A stretch of 11,149 nt of DNA from WTJX01 sp045106295 (GCA_045106295.1 JBGCEI010000197.1:1-11149); one strand, 5' to 3'. Shown: positions 1 to 6,983, numbered from the stretch's first letter. The notes: generated from the letters alone by a model not told the origin. A program made the numbers and translations.

Positions 1-842
1 CGTTTGAAATTGATGAGAGTTTAGCCATTCCTCAGAAAAATGAATTGGCTATCAATTGGTTTGAGTCTAAGTTTAATCAGCAATTGGCAGTCATAGAAAG
101 TCACTTTGAAAAATTCAGAATCTCTGATGCCTTAATGGCAACCTACAAACTGATTTGGGATGATTTCTGTGCGTGGTATTTAGAAAGTATCAAACCTGAG
201 TATGAAAGCCCTATTGATAGAACCAGTTATGATGCTTCGGTTTCATTTTTTGAACGAATAATAGCTGTTCTTCATCCGTTTATGCCATTTATTACCGAAG
301 AGCTGTGGCATGCCATTAAAGAAAGAGAGGAGAAAGATTGTTTGATTGTTGCCCCACGTCCTACAGAAGGTAAGGTCGATCAAGCTATCATAGATCAATT
401 TGCTCAATTAAGTGAGGTGATTAGTGCGGTTAGAAATGTAAGAAACTCTAAAGGGATGTCCCCTAAAGAGAAAATGGTTGTTTTAGTAAAAACAGATGAA
501 ACGGCTACTTATGATAATGCAAGCGAGCTAGTGATGAAGTTAGCAGGTTTGGAAAGTTTTTCCTTAGTTAAGGATAAACCAGAGGGTTATTTCTCTGTAG
601 TAATTAATGCGGATGAAGTATTTATTGAACTACCAGAAGAAGACCCAGAAGAACAACTAGAGGAATTGAAAAAGCAATTGGCTCATACCAAAGGCTTTTT
701 GATAGGAGTAGAGAAGAAATTGTCTAACGAGCGTTTTGTAGGTAGTGCCCCCGAAAAGGTAGTGGCTATGGAAAAGAAGAAAAAAGCTGATGCTGAAGCT
801 CAAATCAAAACATTGGAAGAAAGTTTAGCAGCGCTACAATAG
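1..842 (+). CDS. valS: Valine--tRNA ligase, C-terminal part (5' end outside window)
   Basis: Class Ia aminoacyl-tRNA synthetase that charges tRNA-Val in the cytoplasm. Only the last 279 or so codons are present. The reading frame is open from base 3, so the TTG at 45 is an internal codon, not a start. The visible part is the class I anticodon-binding domain, with the helical stretch WDDFCAWYLESIKPEY and the family hallmark HPFMPFITEELW. It is followed by a charged helical tail (roughly the last 70 residues, rich in Glu and Lys, containing NERFVGSAPEKVV) that forms the ValS-type coiled-coil arm touching the tRNA elbow. That tail separates ValS from IleS and LeuS. The gene ends in TAG nine bases before miaA, so the two are probably co-transcribed. 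The catalytic domain with HIGH and KMSKS lies outside the window. Confidence 0.95.
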   Translation, partial: FEIDESLAIPQKNELAINWFESKFNQQLAVIESHFEKFRISDALMATYKLIWDDFCAWYLESIKPEYESPIDRTSYDASVSFFERIIAVLHPFMPFITEELWHAIKEREEKDCLIVAPRPTEGKVDQAIIDQFAQLSEVISAVRNVRNSKGMSPKEKMVVLVKTDETATYDNASELVMKLAGLESFSLVKDKPEGYFSVVINADEVFIELPEEDPEEQLEELKKQLAHTKGFLIGVEKKLSNERFVGSAPEKVVAMEKKKKADAEAQIKTLEESLAALQ

Positions 843-851
843 GAACTTATT

Positions 852-1763
852 TTGTCAAAAGAGAAACACCTTATCGTTGTTGTTGGTCCTACTGCTATTG
901 GAAAAACTGCCTTAGCCGTAGAACTGGCTAAAACCTACGGTGCGGTGGTTGTTTCAGCTGATTCTAGGCAGTTTTACAAAGAACTAGCCATTGGTACAGC
1001 CAAACCAACTACAGAAGAAATGGACGGCGTAACTCACCATTTCATAGATTCACATTCTGTGCAGCAAGAATACACAGCAGGGATGTACGAACACGACTGT
1101 ATTGAATTGTTAAACGAGTTGTTTCAAAAACATCAAGTAGTTGTTTTAGTAGGTGGATCGGGTTTATTTATTAGAGCCGTATGCGAAGGCTTAGATAATA
1201 TTCCCGGAGATAAAGTAATTCGTGAGCAACTTATTCAAGAATATGAAGAAAAGGGTTTAGAAGATCTTCAAGATAGACTAAAAACAATAGACCCTATTCA
1301 TTATGCTCAAATGGATACAGCTAATCCTCATCGGGTCATGAGGGCTTTGGAAGCCTGTTTAGTGACAGGGAAACCTTTTTCAGAATTGCGTACAGGAGAG
1401 AAAAAGAAACGATCTTTTACGATAACGACCATTGGACTAGAAATGGAACGAGAGTTACTGTATGACCGAATCAATAGGAGGGTAGATAGTATGTTGGAGA
1501 ATGGTTTACTTGATGAGGTGAAAACAATTCTTCCTTTTCAAGAATTGACGGCTTTACAAACAGTAGGGTACAGAGAGTTTTATCCCTATTTTAAACAAGA
1601 AAGGTCGCTAGAAGAAAGTGTGGAGTTGGTCAAGCGAAACACACGCCGATATGCGAAACAGCAAATGACGTGGTTTAAAAAAAGTAAAGATACCGTTTGG
1701 TTTGAGGCTGGTAATCATCAGTTGATCCAAACTTTTCTTGAGACTAAAATTAAAACAGAGTAA
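852..1763 (+). CDS. miaA: tRNA dimethylallyltransferase (A37 prenylation)
   Basis: Transfers the dimethylallyl group of DMAPP to N6 of A37 in tRNAs that read codons starting with U, giving i6A37. The 303-residue length is normal for the family. The P-loop GPTAIGKT lies at residues 12-19. SADSRQ at 35-40 carries the presumed catalytic Asp37. VGGSGLF, NPHRVMRALE, LQTVGYREFYPYF and the C-terminal RRYAKQQMTWFKK are all MiaA signatures. The start is TTG at 852. An in-frame stop (the valS TAG at 840-842) lies just upstream, and the next in-frame ATG comes far beyond the P-loop, so a non-ATG start is forced. AGGAA at 841-845, overlapping the valS stop, could act as a weak ribosome binding site. The gene lies between valS and tadA in a tight tRNA-function operon. 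Confidence 0.96.
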   Translation: MSKEKHLIVVVGPTAIGKTALAVELAKTYGAVVVSADSRQFYKELAIGTAKPTTEEMDGVTHHFIDSHSVQQEYTAGMYEHDCIELLNELFQKHQVVVLVGGSGLFIRAVCEGLDNIPGDKVIREQLIQEYEEKGLEDLQDRLKTIDPIHYAQMDTANPHRVMRALEACLVTGKPFSELRTGEKKKRSFTITTIGLEMERELLYDRINRRVDSMLENGLLDEVKTILPFQELTALQTVGYREFYPYFKQERSLEESVELVKRNTRRYAKQQMTWFKKSKDTVWFEAGNHQLIQTFLETKIKTE

Positions 1764-1766
1764 ACT

Positions 1767-2216
1767 ATGTTTTCAGCGCTAAGTGATGAGCATTATATGC
1801 TCGAAGCAATCAAAGAAGCCGAAAAGGCAAAAGAAATAGGAGAGGTGCCAGTAGGTGCTATTGTAGTTTGTGATTTTCAGATTGTAGCACGAGCACATAA
1901 TCAAGTAGAACAACTGACAGATGCTACTGCTCATGCCGAGATATTAGCCATTACATCTGCCTCGAATTACATAGGAAGTAAATTTTTAGAAGAGTGTACC
2001 TTGTATGTGACCTTAGAACCCTGTGCTATGTGTGGAGGAGCTTTGTTTTGGTCCCGAATTGGAAAGATGGTCTATGGTGCTTCCGATGAGAAAAGAGGAT
2101 ATGCTTCGCTCAATAAAAATATTTTACATCCTTCTACTGAAGTAGTAAGTGGTGTGCATGAAAATGAATGTAGTCAGTTAGTGAGTAGCTTTTTTCAAGA
2201 CTTAAGAAACAAGTAG
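1767..2216 (+). CDS. tadA: tRNA adenosine(34) deaminase
   Basis: Zinc-dependent deaminase expected to convert A34 to inosine in tRNA-Arg(ACG). The 149 residues cover one cytidine/deoxycytidylate deaminase fold. The HAE motif is at residues 56-58 (His56 zinc ligand, Glu58 proton shuttle), and the PCAMC motif at 85-89 supplies zinc ligands Cys86 and Cys89. GEVPVGAIVV near residue 25, and SRIGKMVYGA after the second zinc motif, match TadA rather than free-base deaminases. The ATG lies three bases after the miaA stop, so translation is probably coupled. A free nucleoside or guanine deaminase of the same superfamily is possible but less likely, given the sequence and the tRNA-gene context. Confidence 0.9.
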   Translation: MFSALSDEHYMLEAIKEAEKAKEIGEVPVGAIVVCDFQIVARAHNQVEQLTDATAHAEILAITSASNYIGSKFLEECTLYVTLEPCAMCGGALFWSRIGKMVYGASDEKRGYASLNKNILHPSTEVVSGVHENECSQLVSSFFQDLRNK

Positions 2217-2253
2217 ATTCCAAATTTCAAAAATCAAATAACAAAAAATATAA

Positions 2254-2298
2254 GGTCTAAAGTCTAGTGTCTTAAAATCTCATAATCTTAAAAGTCTA
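2254..2298 (+). repeat. Degenerate short tandem repeat, TCT every 7-9 bases
   Basis: Between tadA and the TrpF-like gene, the triplet TCT recurs at 2256, 2263, 2270, 2278, 2286 and 2295 (spacings 7, 7, 8, 8, 9), each within an A-rich context approximating A-A-G-T-C-T-A. The bases before it (2220-2250) are also low complexity, with TTC and ATC spaced by A runs. This resembles the short degenerate intergenic repeats I associate with flavobacterial genomes. No hairpin or promoter was recognised in it. Its function, if any, is unknown. Confidence 0.5.
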
Positions 2299-2303
2299 AA
2301 AAC

Positions 2304-2831
2304 ATGTTAAGCAAAATTGTAAAAGTAGGAGCAGTTACCAATTTATCAGATGCACGTTATTGTGCTGGGATGGGTGTTGATTTAGTTGGTTTTCCTCTAG
2401 ATGGTCCATACGCTATCAGCATAGAAGATGTAAAAGAAATTACAGGATGGATAGAAGGCGTAAGACTTGTGGCTGAATATGAGTCTACTGATATCAATAC
2501 AATTAAATCTAATCAAGAAAGTTTTCCTTTTGAATTGATTCAAGTAGAAAATGAAGGATTAGCAAACGACTTAATAAAAGAAGGATATCAAATTGTCTTA
2601 AAAACAGATCGACTGCCTCAAGATTCAACTCCGTTTGCGTATGTGATTGTAGATTCAAGAAATGAGAACGTACCTAAAAACTGTTTATTAGGCGGTGAGT
2701 CGATAACAAAAGATTCTGTGCAAACACTTTCAGTTGATGGAATACATTTAGTAGGTAGTCAAGAAATACGTCCAGGGTACAAAGACTTTGATGAACTAGC
2801 AGATATTTTAGAAGTATTGGAAGTAGACTAA
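2304..2831 (+). CDS. Small TrpF-like (beta/alpha) barrel protein, probably not a functional PRA isomerase
   Basis: The 175 residues resemble phosphoribosylanthranilate isomerase (TrpF), which usually has about 200-220. The N-terminus KVGAVTNLSDARY aligns with the TrpF motif K-I-C-G-I-T-N. LLGGESITKDSV aligns with the late phosphate-binding Gly-Gly loop, and the ending GIHLVGSQEIRPGYKD with the TrpF G-V-D-x-S-S-G-V-E-x-x-P-G-x-K-D. The catalytic Cys of K-I-C-G is Gly here (Gly9), and the phosphate-loop ending is altered. An Asp in YVIVDSR could match the catalytic acid strand. No other trp gene is nearby. I infer a diverged paralogue with another substrate, or a pseudoenzyme, of unknown function. 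The ATG at 2304 is the only sensible start, 87 bases after tadA, so it may be transcribed separately. Confidence 0.6.
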   Translation: MLSKIVKVGAVTNLSDARYCAGMGVDLVGFPLDGPYAISIEDVKEITGWIEGVRLVAEYESTDINTIKSNQESFPFELIQVENEGLANDLIKEGYQIVLKTDRLPQDSTPFAYVIVDSRNENVPKNCLLGGESITKDSVQTLSVDGIHLVGSQEIRPGYKDFDELADILEVLEVD

Positions 2832-2880
2832 ACCCGGATTATTACTGACTAAGTAAACGGATTAGCTAAACAATTGGTCG

Positions 2881-2888
2881 TATTTTTG
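2881..2888 (+). promoter_or_regulatory. Bacteroidota -7 element (TATTTTTG) for the OmpA-family gene
   Basis: TATTTTTG matches the TAnnTTTG -7 consensus of Bacteroidota primary sigma promoters, ending 14 bases before the ATG at 2903. I do not see a well-spaced TTG -33 element: the TTG at 2874 is too close. This is a half-promoter match, supported mainly by its position in a 71-base gap upstream of a gene that begins a new functional unit. Confidence 0.4.
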
Positions 2889-2902
2889 TGTAATTTTAGT
2901 GT

Positions 2903-4750
2903 ATGACTAAATATTTCATGCTTTTAATAGGGTTATTCTGGACTCCTCTATTTTCACAGTCTTCTGGAAATAAAGATCTTACGCTGGCAAATAGAAGTTA
3001 TGCCATGCATAATTATGAAAAGGCAGTGCACCACTATAAAGCCATCTCAGATAAAAACGGTCATTCCGATTTTTTTACTGAATTACGTCTTTCTGAATGC
3101 TATTCTTTAATAAATAATGGTAATGCTGCTGTCTTTCATGCACAAAAAGCAGATCGATTGAGTAGAAAAAAGTCAGCTGTTTTAGCCTATGTATCGGCTC
3201 TAGCCCATCATAAAGCTTATCATTTCGATGAAGCCATTCGCTATTACAGATACTCTTCGCCCAAATTAGATACTACCACCATTAAAAAAAGAATACAAGA
3301 ATGTATGGATGGAAAAGACATCATGTCCAAGAAAGAAGATGCCAAAATCACGAATATGGGTAGAACCATTAATTCGTCCAACCATGATATTACACCCTTG
3401 ATTAGAGTAGACGATTCAGAATTGTATTTTTCTTCCTACAGGAGAATACATTTAGGAGTCAAGATTGTGTCAGACGATATTTATGTGTCAGATAAAATAT
3501 TTGGACATTGGAGTTCTGCAACTCACGTAGGTAGGCCCCTCAATACATTAGAAAGCGATGCTTGTGTGGGGCTTTCTCATGATGGTCAACTCATGTTTTT
3601 ATACAAAGGAACGGCTAAAAATAGAGATATCTATGTGTCAGAGAAAGAAGGTATGGGGTGGAGTAAGCCAGTACCTATTTTTAATGCTCCTGAAATGGAA
3701 TATTCTGCTTGCTTGTCTCCAGACGGAAATACAATCTATTTAGTAAAAGGAGTAAATGGTCAGAAAGATTTATATAAAAGCATTAAAAAAGAAGACGGTT
3801 CATGGTCAACTCCTGTTGTGATGAGTAAGGTAGTTAATACGCCCTACAATGAGAGAACGCCCTATATCCATCCTGATGGGAAGACGTTATTTTTTAGTTC
3901 TAATGGGCATAATACCATGGGAGGGTTTGATGTTTTTAAAACTACCTTAAAGAATGGGGAATGGACTAAACCTGTTAATTTAGGTTTCCCTACTAATACA
4001 GTAGGAGACGAATTAGGTTATGTACTCTCTGCTACGGGAACATCAGGGTATTTTTCATCAACTCGTAAGGGAGGAGCTGGAAAATACGATATTTATCACG
4101 CTAGCTTACCCAAAAATCCGTATTATCAACTAGCCTTGGTGAAAGGCAAAGTAAAAGATGTATTGATTGATAAAGCAGTGGGAGCTACTATTACTGTAAA
4201 AGATAAAGAACAGAATACAGTCTACACAACAGTTAAATCGAATAAATCAACTGGTGATTACCTCGTTTCTTTACCAACGGGTAAAGCATACATACTGACC
4301 ATCGAGAAAAAAGGAGTCTTTTTTGAAGAAAAAGAAATTTTTATTGAAAAAGGAAAAGGAGTAGTAGAAGTTGAAGAGAAAATAGAAATTATTGACGCTA
4401 ATCCTGGTGTAAAGCTTGTTTTCAAAAATGTATTGTTTGAAACAGGTCATTTTGATTTGCAGCCAGAGGCTCATAAAGAATTAGATAGATTAGCAGACGT
4501 TTTAATGAAATTCGATACCATTAAAGTAGAAATAGCAGGACACACAGATAATGTAATTGGTGTGAATTACAATAATTTAGAATTATCTCAATACAGAGCG
4601 GCTTCTGTTGTTCAGTATTTAGTATCTAAAGGAGTTACTTCTGATCAAGTAGTTGCTAAAGGATATGGCGCTACTAAACCTGTTTTTAGTAATGATTCAG
4701 AAAAAGGAAGGAGACTAAACCGAAGGACAGAATTGGTTATTTTAGATTAA
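2903..4750 (+). CDS. PorE-like envelope protein: TPR, PD40 propeller, CRD-like and OmpA C-terminal domains
   Basis: An exported 615-residue protein likely to sit in the periplasm, bound to peptidoglycan. Residues 1-18 form a signal peptide (hydrophobic core, ending LFSQ) with no lipobox Cys. Residues about 24-135 are TPR-like (LANRSYAMHNYEKAVHHY). Residues about 160-400 contain five PD40/WD40-like blades, for example LSPDGNTIYL and IHPDGKTLFFSS. Residues about 408-485 look like a carboxypeptidase regulatory-like domain (KGKVKDVLIDKAVGATI). Residues about 509-614 are an OmpA C-terminal domain with GHTDN (Asp549) and LSQYRAASV (Arg565), the pair that holds diaminopimelate. This domain order is that of the type IX secretion protein PorE, but many Bacteroidota paralogues share it, some paired with PorP/SprF, and no such partner is visible here. 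PorE itself is a lipoprotein. The gene converges on the - strand permease. Confidence 0.85.
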   Translation: MTKYFMLLIGLFWTPLFSQSSGNKDLTLANRSYAMHNYEKAVHHYKAISDKNGHSDFFTELRLSECYSLINNGNAAVFHAQKADRLSRKKSAVLAYVSALAHHKAYHFDEAIRYYRYSSPKLDTTTIKKRIQECMDGKDIMSKKEDAKITNMGRTINSSNHDITPLIRVDDSELYFSSYRRIHLGVKIVSDDIYVSDKIFGHWSSATHVGRPLNTLESDACVGLSHDGQLMFLYKGTAKNRDIYVSEKEGMGWSKPVPIFNAPEMEYSACLSPDGNTIYLVKGVNGQKDLYKSIKKEDGSWSTPVVMSKVVNTPYNERTPYIHPDGKTLFFSSNGHNTMGGFDVFKTTLKNGEWTKPVNLGFPTNTVGDELGYVLSATGTSGYFSSTRKGGAGKYDIYHASLPKNPYYQLALVKGKVKDVLIDKAVGATITVKDKEQNTVYTTVKSNKSTGDYLVSLPTGKAYILTIEKKGVFFEEKEIFIEKGKGVVEVEEKIEIIDANPGVKLVFKNVLFETGHFDLQPEAHKELDRLADVLMKFDTIKVEIAGHTDNVIGVNYNNLELSQYRAASVVQYLVSKGVTSDQVVAKGYGATKPVFSNDSEKGRRLNRRTELVILD

Positions 4751-5502
4751 ATTCTAACATTAAACCCATGTAATAAGAGTAATCGTATTCCTACGTAGAT
4801 CACTAATACAGCCGTAAGCATACCAATATGATTACGCTTTAGGTACTTAGTAGAAAAAAAAGATCCTACAACTCCACCTAAAAAGACTGCACAAACTAGT
4901 TTAAGTAGTAACGGAAGGTTAACTACTAAGGTGTTTGAAATTCTTAGCCCTATTAATCCAGAAATAGAGTTGAAGAATATAAAGACAGAGGCTAAAACAG
5001 CTATTGTTCTAGTATTCGCCCAGCTTATCATATTGAGAAAGGGTGATAAGAAAATGCCTCCTCCAATTCCAGAAATTCCTGCTAAAAAGCCAAGACTTCC
5101 TCCAATACTTAATTTTGTACGTAGACGAAGCTTACGGTTGCTTGCTTTTGTTTTTAGAAACCTGCTGATTAATGAGAGACCAGAAAAGATGAGTAAGCTG
5201 CCTAGAAGGATAAAAAAAACGTGAGTAGATAGTTTCATAGTAGCACCTAAATAAGCTAGTGGAATACTTAAAATTAAAAAAGGCCAAAATAATTTCCAGT
5301 TGAATACGTTGTTGCGTACAGACATAATAATGTTGATACTGACTACTGTGATGTTTAGAATCAATGCAGATGATCTGATTTCATAGAAATCAGAAGTTAT
5401 TAAACTTAAAATAGCTAAATAGCTAGAGCCTCCTCCAAAACCCACGGAAGAGTAAAAAAGAGCAATGCAGAAAAATAGAAAAGGAGATAATTCTGTAAGC
5501 AT
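4747..5502 (-). CDS. TauE/SafE family membrane permease (sulfite/organosulfur exporter-like)
   Basis: Inner-membrane protein of 251 residues, made of about eight hydrophobic segments with two homologous halves. The first half opens with SSVGFGGGSSYLA near residue 18. The second has GISGIGGGIFLSPF near residue 142. These paired Gly-rich motifs mark the TauE/SafE (DUF81) family, whose characterised members move sulfite, sulfoacetate or similar anions. The substrate here cannot be read from sequence. Start ATG at 5500-5502; the first Gly-rich motif begins soon after, so a shorter start is unlikely. Its TAA overlaps the TAA of the convergent OmpA-family gene. It is divergent from the CLC gene, and its likely promoter element lies only four bases upstream of the ATG. 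Confidence 0.88.
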   Translation of the reverse strand: MLTELSPFLFFCIALFYSSVGFGGGSSYLAILSLITSDFYEIRSSALILNITVVSINIIMSVRNNVFNWKLFWPFLILSIPLAYLGATMKLSTHVFFILLGSLLIFSGLSLISRFLKTKASNRKLRLRTKLSIGGSLGFLAGISGIGGGIFLSPFLNMISWANTRTIAVLASVFIFFNSISGLIGLRISNTLVVNLPLLLKLVCAVFLGGVVGSFFSTKYLKRNHIGMLTAVLVIYVGIRLLLLHGFNVRI

Positions 5503-5506
5503 ATGA

Positions 5507-5514
5507 CAAAGATA
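5507..5514 (-). promoter_or_regulatory. -7 element (TATCTTTG) for the TauE/SafE gene, near-leaderless
   Basis: Read on the - strand, TATCTTTG fits TAnnTTTG and ends four bases before the ATG. With the usual few bases between this element and the transcription start, the mRNA would begin at or next to the start codon. No clear -33 TTG was found at the expected distance, so the call rests on the -7 match and on its position. Confidence 0.4.
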
Positions 5515-5583
5515 CGCATCTTAATTGTCTTAACTTTCGCTATTTTATAAGATGAGGTAGTTTAAATAACCCAAACTAATTAG

Positions 5584-5591
5584 TACTTTTG
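5584..5591 (+). promoter_or_regulatory. -7 element (TACTTTTG) for the CLC transporter gene
   Basis: TACTTTTG fits TAnnTTTG and ends eight bases before the ATG at 5600. At the expected -33 distance there is only a partial TTT near 5561-5563. A leader of about four bases or fewer leaves no room for a riboswitch downstream of this start site. Inspection of 5503-5599 also showed no fluoride-type (crcB) aptamer core. Confidence 0.42.
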
Positions 5592-5599
5592 CTTACACA

Positions 5600-6880
5600 A
5601 TGACTACCAAAGAGATAATTGACAAGATAGAACAGATTCCTTTTCTTTCTTATTTAGGAAAGTGGTTGCTCTTTTCTGGTGTGATTGGTTTATTGGCAGG
5701 TTCTGCTTCTGCTTTCTTTTTGGTGTCATTGGAATGGGCTACAGCATACAGAGAAGCGAACACTTGGATTATCTGGTTGTTACCTATTGGTGGTTTAATT
5801 ATTGGGTTGACGTACCATTATTGGGGTTCTGATGTGGTAAAAGGAAACAATCAGCTGTTAGAAGAATTTCATAACCCTCAAAAAGTTATTCCATTAAAAA
5901 TGGCTCCCTTGGTGCTTTTTGGTACTGTAATCACTCATTTGTTTGGAGGATCTGCAGGGCGAGAGGGTACGGCTGTGCAAATGGGAGGGGCTATTGCTGA
6001 CCAATTTACTAAACTATTTAAACTAAAAGCGGACGACCGAAAGATCATCATCATAATAGGGATAAGCGCTGGGTTTGCTTCTATTTTTGGAACGCCTTTG
6101 GCGGGAGCTGTATTTGCATTAGAGGTTTTACTGATAGGGAGGGTACGTTACGAGGCTATCTTACCTAGTTTTTTGACAGCTGTGATTGCAGACTATTCAT
6201 GTACGATGTGGAATGTATCACACACACATTATGCTATTCCAATTATTCCTGAAATGAACCCTATCAATTTATTATGGACTATTTTGGCGGGAGTATGTTT
6301 TGGAATTGGAGCGTTATTATTTTCTAATGCGACACACTTTTGGGGTAAACTATTTAAATCAAAAATCAATTATGCTCCCTTACGTCCTGTAGTTGGCGGA
6401 ATTATCCTAGCAGTCATTGTTTGGGCTATTGGTACAACCAAATACATTGGACTAGGAGTACCTACTATTGTAGATGCTTTTAGTGAAAATCTCAATTCGT
6501 ATGACTTTTTAGTAAAGATTTTATTTACTTCTTTTACGCTGGGAGCAGGGTTTAAAGGCGGTGAAGTAACACCTTTGTTTTATGTAGGAGCTACATTAGG
6601 GAATGCATTGGTATGGTTTATTCCTTTACCTATTGCGTTGCTCGCAGGAATGGGGTTTGTAGCTGTTTTCTCTGGTGCTACGAATACACCTATTGCTTGT
6701 ACATTAATGGGAATAGAGCTATTTGGAGCAGGGAGTGCCATTTTTATTGCAATTGCTTGTGTAATTGCTTACCTCTTTTCTGGGCATACAGGAATCTACG
6801 GATCGCAATTAATAGGAAGCCCAAAACATAAGAAGTTCGAGAAACTAAAAGGGAAGAGACTTACTCGTCTTCTGTCTTAA
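5600..6880 (+). CDS. CLC-family anion transporter, probably the fluoride/proton antiporter type (CLC-F)
   Basis: Polytopic inner-membrane protein of 426 residues with a CLC core and no CBS domains. The gating-glutamate motif is GGSAGREGTAVQ with Glu122; canonical chloride CLCs have GREGP. The usual GSGIP loop is absent and KGNNQLL (81-87) occupies that place. The GxFxP region is GGEVTP (Glu322, Val323). GREGT, G-N-N and GGEVTP are features I recall from the CLC-F branch, which exports fluoride against protons, and from its Asn-containing subclade in particular. Fluoride export is therefore inferred, not proven; a general chloride/proton exchanger is the alternative. The start ATG at 5600 follows a -7 element. 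The gene is divergent from the TauE/SafE permease and is followed by a palindromic intergenic element. Confidence 0.85.
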   Translation: MTTKEIIDKIEQIPFLSYLGKWLLFSGVIGLLAGSASAFFLVSLEWATAYREANTWIIWLLPIGGLIIGLTYHYWGSDVVKGNNQLLEEFHNPQKVIPLKMAPLVLFGTVITHLFGGSAGREGTAVQMGGAIADQFTKLFKLKADDRKIIIIIGISAGFASIFGTPLAGAVFALEVLLIGRVRYEAILPSFLTAVIADYSCTMWNVSHTHYAIPIIPEMNPINLLWTILAGVCFGIGALLFSNATHFWGKLFKSKINYAPLRPVVGGIILAVIVWAIGTTKYIGLGVPTIVDAFSENLNSYDFLVKILFTSFTLGAGFKGGEVTPLFYVGATLGNALVWFIPLPIALLAGMGFVAVFSGATNTPIACTLMGIELFGAGSAIFIAIACVIAYLFSGHTGIYGSQLIGSPKHKKFEKLKGKRLTRLLS

Positions 6881-6928
6881 AAAAAAATGTTATCCTTTTT
6901 AAAAGGTGTCTCAGCCAATGATGTTTGG

Positions 6929-6969
6929 GATTCTCGTGCCTGCGACAGGCAGGCTGTCTACGCAGGAAT
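6929..6969. repeat. Palindromic REP-like intergenic element
   Basis: In the 103-base gap between two convergent genes, CCTGCG (6939-6944) faces CGCAGG (6961-6966). The stem could extend through ATT (6930-6932) and AAT (6967-6969) around an extra TCGTG-like segment. Inside, GCCTG-CGA-CAGGC and GACAG-GCAGG-CTGTC can form competing small hairpins. Its GC content is clearly above the surroundings. The form GATTC..CCTGCG..CGCAGGAAT resembles palindromic units often dispersed in Bacteroidota genomes. There is no T run after the stem on either strand, so it is not a typical intrinsic terminator, although it may stop or shield both transcripts. Confidence 0.5.
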
Positions 6970-6983
6970 GATGATAAAAAACC

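Noticed and set aside
4271..4474. 67-codon - strand reading frame rich in Phe and Asn
   Set aside because: It is antisense to the AAA/GAA-rich CRD-like region of the OmpA-family gene. Its composition is a mirror of that coding sequence.
4931..5224. 97-codon + strand reading frame opposite the TauE/SafE gene
   Set aside because: It is antisense to a clear membrane protein gene, has no recognisable motif, and has no promoter of its own.
5503..5599. Possible fluoride (crcB) riboswitch before the CLC gene
   Set aside because: The GATG at 5551-5554 is not accompanied by the conserved aptamer stems or pseudoknot partners, and the -7 element lies downstream of it.
6613..6831. 72-codon Cys/Tyr-rich reading frame inside the CLC gene
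   Set aside because: It is an out-of-frame shadow of the last CLC membrane segments.
6881..6906. A-run followed by CCTTTTTAAAAGG (6894-6906) as a terminator of the CLC gene
   Set aside because: It is an AT palindrome with almost no loop and no following T run, so it is not a convincing intrinsic terminator.
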